NCBI RefSeq assembly: GCF_042100115.1
Contig: NC_091273.1
Span: 2,170,001-2,234,000 of the forward strand
Source: Alternaria dauci
Taxonomy: Eukaryota > Ascomycota > Dothideomycetes > Pleosporales > Pleosporaceae
Length of the DNA: 64,000 nucleotides
Direction of reading: 5' to 3'
A program made the position numbers and the translations under genes. Positions 1-9,678 of the stretch are shown here, in pieces (position 1 is the stretch's first letter; the number at the start of each line of letters is the position of its first letter). Below the pieces are notes generated by a model. The model had not been told where the DNA came from and searched no databases. It saw only the letters and a list, made by a program, of their open reading frames with translations.

Positions 1-1715
1 CAGAAAATCAGCGGACAGGACATTCGCGACCAGAACGTGCTGGCGACGCAGGCAATCTCCAATGTCGTCAAGTCGTCGTTTGGGCCCTCCGGGCTCGACA
101 AGATGATGGTCGACGACATCGGCGACGTGACGGTGACCAACGACGGCGCGACCATCCTCAGTCTGCTCGACATCGAGCACCCCGCAGGCAAAATCCTCGT
201 CGACCTTGCACAACAACAGGACAAGGAAGTCGGAGATGGCACAACCTCGGTCGTCATAATAGCCGCCGAGCTGCTGCGGCGAGCAAACGAGCTCATGAAG
301 AACAAGATCCACCCCACCACCATCATCACAGGCTACCGGCTGGCCCTGAGGGAGGCGGTCAAGTACATGAACGAGAACATCAGCACAAAGGTCGATGCGC
401 TCGGCCGCGACTCACTCGTCAACATTGCAAAGACGTCCATGTCCAGCAAGATCATCGGCTCCGACTCCGACTTCTTCGCCAACATGGTCGTCGACGCCAT
501 GACGGCCGTCAAGATGACAAACAACAAGGCCGAGGTCAAATACCCGGTCAAGGCCGTCAACATCCTCAAGGCACACGGCCAGAGCGCCACGCAGTCGGTA
601 CTCGTCAAGGGCTACGCCCTCAACTGCACAGTCGCCTCACAAGCCATGAAGACACGCATCACCGACGCCAAGATTGCTTGCCTGGACATCAACCTGCAGA
701 AGGAGCGGATGAAGCTGGGTGTCCACATCACCATCGACGATCCGGAGCAGCTAGAGAAGATCCGGGAGCGCGAGGCCGGCATTGTCACGGAGCGCATCGA
801 GATGATCCTGAAGGCCGGCGCCAACGTCATCATGACTACAAAGGGTATCGACGACCTCTGCCTGAAGCACTTTGTCGAGAAGGGTGCCATGGCTGTGCGA
901 AGGTGCAAGAAGGAGGACCTACGAAGGATAGCAAAGGCCACCGGAGCGACACTGGTCAGCACACTGTCCGATCTGAACGGTGACGAGAAGTTCGAAGCGG
1001 CCAATCTTGGCCATGCCGAGGAGGTTTCTCAAGAGCGCATCTCCGACGACGAGTGCATTCTGGTCAAGGGCACCAAGGCTTTCTCTTCCGCATCTATCAT
1101 CCTGCGAGGTGCCAACGACTACGCCCTGGACGAGATGGAGCGATCAGTACACGATTCATTATCAGCGGTAAAGCGAACCCTGGAGAGCGGACGTATCGTC
1201 CCCGGTGGAGGTGCTGTCGAGACTGCGTTGCACATCTACCTGGAGGAGTGGGCAACGTCAGTGGTAAGTCACTTCAATCTTTACATGTCTGACAGTATCA
1301 CTAACAATACGCCCAGGGCTCTCGGGAACAACTGGCGATAGCTGCTTTTGCCCAGTCTCTCCTTGCCATCCCCAAGACCCTCGCCATCAACGCCGCCAAG
1401 GATGCTACCGAGCTTGTCGCCAACCTCCGATCACGGCACGCTCTGTCACAGCGAACAGTGAACCCTGCAGACCCTTCGTCGCAAGACGCGAAGCAGCTGG
1501 CCAAGTCTAAGAACTACAAAAACTACGGTCTGGACCTAATGAACGGCAAGGTACACGACTGCCTAAAAGCCGGTGTGCTGGAACCCAGTATGAGCAAGGT
1601 CAAGCAGTTGAAGTCGGCAGTGGAGGCGTGTGTCGCCATCATGCGTATCGATACCCTGATTAAGCTGGATCCAGAGGAGCAAGGCGGAGGTGGTGACGAT
1701 GGCCACGGACATTAG
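1..1715 (+). CDS. CCT1: T-complex protein 1 subunit alpha (CCT1), 5'-truncated by window edge
   Basis: Alpha subunit of the cytosolic CCT/TRiC chaperonin, which folds actin, tubulin and other proteins using ATP. Exons are 1..1263 and 1317..1715; the 53-nt intron 1264..1316 (GTAAGT, CTAAC branch, CAG) joins in phase 0 and restores the family's 'GSREQLAIA' segment. The visible 553 residues show the group II chaperonin signatures [10 protein letters not shown], the nucleotide-binding GDGTTS and the late PGGGAVE. The chain ends with the usual Gly/His-rich tail. The family is about 555-560 residues, so only some 10-20 N-terminal residues lie outside the window. The reading frame is open to base 1, so no start codon is claimed. 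Assignment to alpha rather than another CCT subunit rests on overall resemblance to yeast TCP1. Confidence 0.96.
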
Positions 1716-2740
1716 ATGGCCTGGCGCCGAGAAGAGATAGACCCGTCTGAAAAGATAACGACAGCGTAATGAAGGCTCAAAGCCCACGTGCAAGATGCTC
1801 CTCCTCCGTCCCCACTCATTCCTGAACAACACACTAAGGACTTTGACCAAACCCCTGCTTGCCGAGGCTCTGATTCATAACAATTTTGGGGGCCAAAGGT
1901 TGAATGCAGTTAAAGTGTAGGACCTTCGGACCGACCCTAGCACCGATCCTCAAAGTTGTGCACGCAACTCAGCCTTGTGAATCCCAGCCACAACAAACAG
2001 CTTTTTGACGTTACCAGCAGAGGTTAACTCATCCTTGACCACTGTCAGTTTGAAGAATGGGAAGTCTTGCCATTCTAGGCATTTTTGCGCCTCAAATTTG
2101 TGTCCTACCCTCGGCGCGTCGAACCCCACGGCTGAGATCTGCATGCAAATCTGCCGCGCCGCCAACACATGCCGTACCGGTGAGACTGACTTGGGACCAA
2201 AACATCCGACGTGCCTGGTGGTCACCTAGAAGGGAAGCGCACGGCTGTATTAGCTCCGTGTGGCTTATGTCGCAACCTATCAGAAGGTTGCACAAGCGAG
2301 CTGAAGAAGACACAACCACTCGCCTCGCTACCCCATGCTCGCCGTCAACCCTTCAGCGCTCGCCATTGCATCCAGCATTCAGGTCGATGGTGTGTGTAGA
2401 TGAGGAACATTTGAGCCTTCAGTACCGAGAAAATGGGAACAATGACGGGAAACAGACCATGCCATGTCCAGCTATCCCCACGACCATTTGTAATCACCTC
2501 AAGAAGCGATTCATTTGTAATCTTCTGTCGTGCTCCAGTTTATACAGCCTCAGCTGATCAGCCTGCCAATACCCTTTTCTCGTATGTTAACCGCGACATG
2601 CAAGCCCCGGCGGGTCACTGCGCGCCCTACGGCACGTCGTCTTTCGCATTGCTCGCAACCCATTGTGGGTACTTAGCTGGGAAAGTCTGCTCTTTCGCAG
2701 TGGGCTCACTCCTGTTCTCAATCTTGTGAATCCCTAAGTC
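1716..2740. other. intergenic, no gene recognised
   Basis: About 1 kb between CCT1 and the membrane protein gene. Several open frames exist on both strands, but none starts with a convincing ATG context, shows a known motif or can be linked by introns. It presumably holds the CCT1 3' UTR and the promoter of the next gene. Confidence 0.5.
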
Positions 2741-4064
2741 ATGAGTGTCATGGAATACGCCAAACTCAGTCCATTGCTGGCCATTCTCTGGTCTTCAAAA
2801 TATGTGAACGCTGCTATGATACGGGCGCCGACACCTGCTGTCACGCCTGCACCTGCTGCTACAGCTGCTCCGCTCGCCATTAGAGACATCACTACCATTG
2901 GTTACATTTCCACGGGCATGTATGGCAGTACTACACTGTGTAAGAAGGGTCGCCCGAATCAGGCTCTCGCCAAAACTAAGACTGTTAGATGAAACCATCA
3001 CGGCGAACAGCGAGGGTCATGTCATTGCAACATCAGGTAGTCTCTACAAGATCTGCGCCCCAGAGTCACTTTGCGAGTTCTTTTCTTGCGAGAGTGAATA
3101 TGCAGTGTTTCCCACTGAGAGCATCTTCTGGTACGATGATCCACCTCCCTCTTGGTCCTTCAACTCCCCTGTACTGATTGTTGACATGCTATCACAGTGG
3201 AGGCCCGAGCAGCACCTGCAGCTACTGGGAACTGGTAAGAAATTGGTTCCTGCACGAACTCCGTATGAGACATATACTGACTGTGTGAACCTACCAATAG
3301 GCGACAGATATCAACGACCCTGCGCCACTGACCAACTACTGGTGCGATGCCAAGTCGGAGACTGGTGGGTTGATCTTGATGGTCACACCAGATGACGGTA
3401 TGCTCTCTTTTCGCTGTTTCCGACCACGCGTATACTAACGGTTCATCTGAAAGACTCTTCAACCTCCCCAAATACGGACCCATCTTCGGACACCCTTTCG
3501 GTGTCCATTTCGACTACCTCAGAACCTTCAGATACACCACTCCCTCTCACACCCGTCCCAGACAATAAGAAATCGACCCCAGTCGGTGCCATCGCTGGAG
3601 GAGTAGTCGGCGGTGTTGCTCTTCTAGCCGCCATCGTTCTAGGTGTCTTCTTTTTACTTCGCCGCAAGCGGAACCAGCAGAACAACACCACTTCTAACAA
3701 CAACATGTCACAGCCACCTGCCGCGCCTCAAGCTCCACCCGCAGGCGTCCAATACTACCATGAGCAAAAGCCTGTTCCTCAGCCACAAGTCCAACAGATG
3801 CCTTCGCCACCTGTTCAACATCAACAACCCTACGGCCATTATGATCCCAACGCGCAACAGGCGCCGCAGTTCTATGATCCCAACGCTCAGCCTGCCTACG
3901 CTGCGCAACAGGGTGGCTACGCGCTGCCAGAGAAGACGCCAGCTGCGACGAACCCTTACTATGCGGACGCCAGTGGGCCTGTGAGCCCTGTACCGCAATA
4001 TACGCCGTCTGAGGCGCCGGCAGTTCCGGCTAATGTTAATGAGCTACCGGCTGGGAGGACATGA
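2741..4064 (+). CDS. single-pass membrane protein, Cys-rich ectodomain, Pro/Gln-rich cytoplasmic tail
   Basis: Model of five exons: 2741..2939, 2989..3130, 3198..3234, 3301..3397, 3454..4064 (361 residues). All phases agree, and the 3434 region has a clear CTAAC branch site. Order: weak N-terminal hydrophobic segment that may be a signal peptide; an ectodomain with six cysteines (KIC, SLC, FSC, IFC, STC, YWC); a Ser/Thr-rich stalk, probably O-glycosylated; one transmembrane helix at about 202-227 with a GAIAGGVVGG zipper, followed by RRKR; and a tail rich in Pro, Gln and Tyr with two YDPNAQ repeats. This architecture resembles fungal cell-surface sensors (Mid2/WSC-like layout) without a WSC or CFEM domain that I can identify. 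The 37-nt third exon is inferred from phase and the cysteine it completes. Start could be the second ATG at 2750. Function unknown. Confidence 0.7.
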
Positions 4065-4362
4065 GTATGGGGATGCGGTGGTGGATCGTGAGTATCGTGG
4101 TCCTGGTCTCGTATGATGGTCGATGCATCTATTTCCTCTTTGCGAGTACTATAATATGTGCCATAAGGTGGGTGAGAGGGGGATATGCATATCAAGTGCG
4201 ATTGTGTTTCAGTCTTCATGAGTTATACCCCTATCATTCGAATTGAAATATTCAAGACAGACATTTCAACAAAAAACCTTGCATCAACAGTGAAGTATTG
4301 TTAGATGATGGGACCGCTCACGACATCTAGGCGGGCTCTGGAGTATACCATATAACACTCTA

Positions 4363-4554
4363 TCATGGTTTTGAGAAAACACCTTTGTAGAAGCCCCAAT
4401 CCTTCTTTTGATGTTCTCTTCCGCAGTAGTACGCATCACCGCACCCAGTACACTTGGACTTCGCGCTTGGAGCTCCACAACGACCGCACCACTTCTCCTT
4501 TGCACGGGATCCCACCTGTTCTTCGCTCTCAATGTCACTTGTTCGAGCCAATCA
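4363..4554 (-). pseudogene. degenerate MYND zinc-finger fragment
   Basis: Reverse-strand frame encoding WCGRCG, then KCTGCGDAYYC and HQKKDW, which is the core of a MYND finger (a Cys/His module for protein interaction). The second half is damaged: the expected Cys after YYC is His, and the final His and Cys of the motif are Tyr and Phe. The frame has a stop directly upstream of its first residue (TGA then TTG), so no proper start is visible. It sits beside a TA-rich stretch at 4640-4780. Most likely the relic of a larger gene. A functional last exon of an unrecognised spliced gene cannot be excluded. Confidence 0.4.
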
Positions 4555-4639
4555 TCTACGGGTGTGCCACTGATTGCCAAGGTGCGTTGGCTGTTACTAG
4601 AATCCGCGCCCTTTGGTACAGTAGAGTAACATGATAAAG

Positions 4640-4790
4640 ACCGAAAAAGTCATCTTGCAAAGCTTTATACCTTTCTATCTAGGCTAGCTAGGCCTAAGAG
4701 AACGGTATAGCTAAAAAGCTATGATCTTATGCTTTAGCATAGGCATCTAGCTTGTCACTCAGTAAGTAGCCTTGAGGCACAGTAGCATGA
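4640..4790. repeat. TA-rich, RIP-like degenerate stretch
   Basis: Short segment dense in TpA and CTAG/TAGCT words (for example GGCTAGCTAGGCCTAAG), unlike the flanking sequence. Such TA enrichment is the expected product of repeat-induced point mutation acting on an old repeat. No coding frame. No element boundaries could be fixed. Confidence 0.35.
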
Positions 4791-5010
4791 TCGCCAACCA
4801 ATTCCACAGATTGAGATCGGACAGTGCCCCATCCGACCCTCTCGCAGCGCGCGCGAGCATATTGGCATGCACTATCATTTAGCTTTTCGAATTCACTAAC
4901 TCATTATTTAGTTCAAGTTCTGTGAGGGATAGAGCTACATACAACTCGTCGTTCTTCTTTTTTACTTTGAAGACTTCGTATGGTATCTTGCTGTTGTCCA
5001 TGCTTGGGTA

Positions 5011-5202
5011 TTATTTACAATAGATATCCAGGACGATATGCATCTTGGAGGATTCGTTAGGGGCCATCAAGTGAGAGTAATAATCGTTTTTCGGTTCAGG
5101 ACCGAATAGCGCAAAAAATTGTTGATTTATAGCTGCTTCCTCCTGCTCGTATTGAACGTTAAAACGGAGGACGACTCGCTTTGGGCCAGTGTTGGTTACC
5201 AT
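5011..5202 (-). other. small unassigned ORF (63 codons, ATG start)
   Basis: ATG-initiated frame on the reverse strand containing RVVLRFNVQYEQEEAA and the C-terminal MHIVLDIYCK. The composition looks protein-like, but no family is recognised and no flanking exon could be joined. It may be a relic or chance ORF in a gene-poor stretch (4.1-6.0 kb). Confidence 0.2.
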
Positions 5203-5592
5203 CTTAACCGTGTGATTTTACGGCTATGCAGTATTCGCCAACACCCGCAAAGCACTTAGTTGTAAGGGCAGTGTGAATCCGTTAGCGCGCTTTGCAGAGG
5301 ACGGTAATAGATTCCACGATGGTGTGGAAGGCGTCGGCGGGTTGACAAACGATTAATTCATGGTGCGAGGGTCTAGAGTCAGAAGTCGGGATGGGCTGGC
5401 TGTTGGAGACGCTCTACATTGACGGCGTTGGCCAGCATCGATATGCTGTAGGCTGATAGCTGCAAAGAGTTAGCGACATCGCTGAGATTACCCAATGTTA
5501 GCTGTAGAATCAGTCACTGCAGCCATGTTCTGGCCGCCCGCCTCCAGCTGCGGCTGCGCGGTCGCTAGGTCGGCCCAAACGCGGCTTGGCAC

Positions 5593-5990
5593 TCATGATC
5601 CACTACCGGTAATCCGTGTTCGTAATCGTCTGCCGCTTTTAGGCTCGCGTTGCTCGTCCTTGTTGCTTGCTCCAAAGTACACCACAACACCGTACAACAA
5701 AAAAGCTTTCATGAGAGCAAGCTGCATCATATTACTTAGCGCCATATCTGCAGAAGAGTCGACAATATTCAAGATTCCAAGTTGGACTTTGCGGCGCAGA
5801 GCTTGAGCTAGGTAGGATCGATAGTCGATGGTCGATGGCCGCGCCACATCGACGCATGAAACGATAGCTCCGAAAGCATTAATCGGCATTGTTGAACGAG
5901 CCAATGAGTATACGATATCAGATTCAATGCGCTGTGCTGTAATAAACGAGGCAGGACGAGAAGTCGCAACAATGAATATTGTTTCCTAGC
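5593..5990 (-). other. unassigned ORF downstream of the Pth11-like gene
   Basis: Open reverse-strand frame of about 130 codons beginning just after a TAG; the first ATG is at 5889. It contains a hydrophobic stretch (LMKAFLLYGVVVYF) and a basic C-terminus. It begins only 36 nt after the stop of the receptor gene, so it could be an unrecognised terminal exon of it (a weak GTTGAT donor and a CTAG acceptor are present) or a separate decayed gene. No family recognised. Confidence 0.22.
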
Positions 5991-6025
5991 ATACCACATG
6001 TTGGGCCTTCAAAGCTATCGCCCTA

Positions 6026-7372
6026 TCAACAGGCATGCTCAAGAGAACAGGTAGTACGCGACATCTTCTTAGTACTCTCGTTCTCCGCATGCTGCCAGAG
6101 TACTGACTCGTCATCGACCCCACTGTGCTTCGTCGTTGCTGTTACTTCAGATACATCGTCCCGCAGTCGAAATTCATACGCCTCATTGGCCTGCTCTCGG
6201 TTGTTCGATCTTGGCAATGATGGCTTATTGCTGTTGAGTCCATCACGGTCTCTGTTGTTGTTGTTGCCGAAGTTGGAGCTCAGAAGGCCCGGAACATAGC
6301 GCACGAAGAACGGCTTGAGGGCGGGAGCGCATGCACAGATTATTCCCGCATTGACTTCAGCGAAGCACCACTGAAACTGCTCTACAGCGTCCCATGTGTA
6401 GTCGGCTGAGACCATAAGCGGCTTCAAAAGCGTTGTTCGACAGATTGCCACGAGGCACACGCTTGCACATATCGTCAGCAGAAATTTTTCAACAACAACT
6501 GTGGTAACTTACAATCCTCCCGTCGCGAATATCCCGCAAACAGTGATCTTCTGCCTCAGTGGCATCTGTAGTCTCGCTACAACAGGTATCGGAAGCACCA
6601 GAGTAATGGCATCGATGATGATGTTTAGTACTGAGAGGGTCATGTACTTGGTTAACTGATTCATGCATACAGCCCCGGGCAGTTGCGTGAGATCCCACGT
6701 TGCCGCTATCGGGCTGCAGCCGAAGGTGCTGACGAAGTCGTAAACTGTTGCGTAGATTACGACACAGGCATTCAGAATATAGACCAGCGTACGGAACCAT
6801 ATCTGTGGTGACAAACGTAGGTAGAAAAGTAGAATCGACAGCTTTGAAAACGCGAGGCTGGTGGCATAGAGGATAGTACCAACTAGTGTCCACTGCGCAT
6901 CCCGTTAGTCTTGGAGCGATGACCTCGTAGTGCTATACCTACTTTCTGAAACGGGTGTTCAAAGTCTTTCGTCTTGACTTCCCACATGTGGTAGCCCAAG
7001 CCGGACTCCATATCTGGACATCGTTCAGCTTTGCGAAACGGACTCAGCGATATCTAACATACGTGGGAAATTGCACCCGAGCAGCGCAAGACTGCACGCC
7101 ATTGCACATACTACTACATCTACACATTTGGTGTTAGCGGCAATGATTCTCTTACCATTCGTACGCTGTCAAAAGGACTTAGAGTCGTTAAGGTGGATTC
7201 CCGTCTTGGTAACATGCGCTCTTGTGAAGAGCTGTAGGATTACTGCTACTAGAGCAAGCGTGGTTGTCGAGATTCCGACAATAGCGAGTTCCCTGTGAAG
7301 ATTCGGTGGGTCGACTGCATGTCTAGTATGACCGGGCGGTGAGACTGCCACGTAAACTGTTGGTGTGCTCAT
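6026..7372 (-). pseudogene. Pth11-like rhodopsin-domain membrane protein with in-frame stop
   Basis: Multi-span membrane protein of the fungal rhodopsin/Pth11 group. Pth11 itself is a surface sensor in Magnaporthe; function here is unknown. Exons on the reverse strand are 7372..7156, 7119..7063, 7013..6943, 6892..6513 and 6461..6026; every junction has GT-AG ends, most have CTAAC or CTGAC branch sites, and the coding length is exactly 387 codons. Family landmarks occur in order: TKTGIHLND after the first helix, GLGYHMWEVKTKDFEHPF, ATSLAFSKLSILLFYLRLSP, GCSPIAATWD, DAITLVLPIPV, and an acidic-polar tail. Codon 68 (7171..7169) is TGA, just after HLND and before any donor that keeps phase. Either this allele is a recent pseudogene, or the first intron uses a non-canonical donor, or there is a base error. 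Translation upstream of the stop would give only 67 residues. Confidence 0.7.
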
Positions 7373-7486
7373 TATCACTGGTTCAAGATACAGTAGTAGC
7401 TCCAGATCTGAAGTCGTACATGAAAGGTAAAAGAAGCATGTTATAACTTCGAGTCGATACATAGTCTTCCCAGGGTTTACCGTGCC

Positions 7487-7822
7487 TCACACTAGCATGG
7501 TACCGCTGGATTGGTTCCACTGCGTCACCAAATCGAAGTGTTTTCCTTTCGAAAAGGCTGTTCTCGGTATGTATTTACAAGGCGAAACATGAAAAATGGG
7601 CGTAAAAGAGAGCTCCAGCTTGTTTTTAGGATTATCGACCTTAGCAAGTAACGTGCCCAATATCTCTTTCGTTCTCAATTTTAGGACGAGGGTATTCGAC
7701 GCTACAAGGACAGCATCTCCCCGATGCCAGGAATCAGAGTCAGGCAAATGAAGAGCATCTGTATGAATAGACACTGGTCTAGATGTTGTGACTTTGGAAA
7801 TTGTTGACCGGCACATCTGCAT
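7487..7822 (-). other. unassigned ORF (111 codons, ATG start)
   Basis: Reverse-strand ATG frame with mixed hydrophobic and charged composition (GDAVLVASNTLVLKLR, then KLELSFTPIFHV). No family or motif is recognised. It lies between the divergent receptor and dehydrogenase genes, where promoters are expected, so it may be chance. Confidence 0.22.
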
Positions 7823-8102
7823 ATAATGAGCGGGTGGACAGCGTTAGTCCAGCAGGGATTACCTAAACAGGCTATAGCACAAGTTACCACCCCACAGAAG
7901 GATGCGGCGTCATCTACCACGCGCAAACAGAGTCCGGGTACCAATCCCATCTATCGGCTGATTCATTTGCCTCTGCGGCGCAGTTGTGCGGAGATGACTC
8001 GTTGCCTGCAGTCATGACACAAAATGTAGCCGTAGGGTATATGAGTGGCGGGTCGTGTCGAACTCGTGTTGCTTTGTACTTTTCATATTTTCTGGTGTCA
8101 TC

Positions 8103-9158
8103 ATGGGCGACATGACAAACCCCCTTCCATATGCTGTCAACACCCTTCCTTTCGCGGGAAAGGTCATCGCGGTTACTGGAGCCAGCCGAGGCCTTGGTCT
8201 AGCTCTTAGTAAGTACTTGCTCATCCGTGGTGCTACAGTCAGTAATACCCCTTCGCGGACTGCATACGAGACATCTGCTGACCTCGCACACACCTACACA
8301 GGTCTCTATGTGTGCAACTTCAGCAGAAAATCTGTCTAAGGCTGCTGAAGAGATTGACTGTGAACTTCCAGATGCCAAGGGTCGGTACTGGACGTGTATC
8401 GTGGATATTGCCAATCTTGATAGTGTTCGTTCCTGGATCGAAGAGACTGTCGCCAAGTTTGGAAAGCTGGACGGGGCTGCAAACGTTGCAGGTAAGCTCG
8501 TTCGATCTTTGCAAGCACTGAAGACGTCGTTGATCGAATGACTAGCGGTGGAGCAACGCGAGATCTTTGCCATCACAGATCTTGACCCAGAATACTTTGC
8601 CAGGCTAGTCAATGTAAATGTTGTCGGTACCTTCCATTGCTTGAAAGAAGAGATGAAGGTCATCAAGGATGGTGGCTCGATCGTGAACGTCGGAAGCATT
8701 GCGAGCCAGGTAAGTTAAGGCTGTACGATATACAAGACATGTACTGACGTCGTATCTCTACCTCTGCAGTACGCGACATATGGCACTTCAGCTTACGTCG
8801 CAGCTAAGCATGCACTCATCGGCTTGACGAAGGTTGCCGCTTTTGAAGGGGCGTCGAGGCGAGTTAGAGTTAACGCGCTGTGCCCGTGAGCGATTCCAAT
8901 GCTTGACGAGAAGCTGAGCTGACCATTAGCAGAGGCTGTTTTAACACACCGATGATGACAAAACCATTCAACTCATCGCAAGGGCAGTTTTTCCTAGACA
9001 AGGACAACATCCCATGTATCCTGAATCGTGAGCTTCCAGAAACATGGGAAATTGCTGGGTCGGTTGCGTTTCTACTTGGTGATGAGGCCGCACACGTTAC
9101 GAAAGCGTCGTGGTTCGTAGATGGCGGCTGGACGGAGGGAAATTATAGTTCTGGCTGA
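8103..9158 (+). CDS. short-chain dehydrogenase/reductase
   Basis: Classical SDR of 276 residues, an NAD(P)-dependent oxidoreductase with a Rossmann fold. Exons 8103..8237, 8302..8491, 8546..8709, 8770..8885, 8933..9158 keep phase throughout. Visible motifs: cofactor loop TGASRGLG at 25-32, an NVAA segment in place of the common NNAG, catalytic Ser159 (GSIAS), Tyr172 and Lys176 (YVAAK), and the C-terminal 'WFVDGGW' common to SDRs. The first donor is GTCAGT, weaker than the others, chosen because it is the one that keeps RGATV joined to SMCAT in frame. Substrate cannot be told. It lies tandem and 520 bp upstream of the aminotransferase-fold decarboxylase, and divergent from the receptor gene, so a shared pathway is possible but unproven. 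Confidence 0.88.
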
Positions 9159-9678
9159 GGTGGCCGCCGCAATACGCATCGCCACCGAGAGAAGCCTTCA
9201 GACAACATAGAAACAAGATGTAGTCTCAAGACTGGTTTGTATCGACATGGAGTGTACCGGTGTTCAGAAGCAGGTTGTGGGGTTGTCTAGAGTGAGCGCG
9301 ATCGCGTTCTTGGATTCCGCGGCGCGACCTAGGGACTATTGTGGTTCAACCGCCCTCCGTAGCTAGCTAGGGGGCGGGGCTATCTTTCGCGATACCTACC
9401 ACCGTGACCGCTCCAACCACCTGCTTATCACGATTTCATCCCTGTCGCCTTCTTTCCGACGGGATAGAGATCACGTGCGTGTTCTTTGATGGTCTCAACG
9501 TCTCCGTCGGAAAAGATAGAAACGTGCCTCCAAGTGTACCTTTCCGTGAAGGATGACGGGCACGCAAGCTTACCTAGGTACATATATAACTCCCAAAGAC
9601 CTCACATGATGAATAACACAAACAATCCTGAATATCCTCTCCTTCAATCGTCAATACAACTGCATTCACACAGAAACC
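9159..9678. other. intergenic between SDR and decarboxylase genes
   Basis: No coding frame of note. Contains a GC-rich patch with GTAGCTAGCTAGGGGG near 9357-9374. It should hold the promoter of the downstream gene; a run of pyrimidine- and CA-rich leader sequence precedes its ATG. Confidence 0.45.

Noticed and set aside
333..1004. Reverse-strand frames opposite CCT1 (91 and 130 codons)
   Set aside because: They are antisense shadows of a strongly conserved chaperonin; no motif or start of their own.
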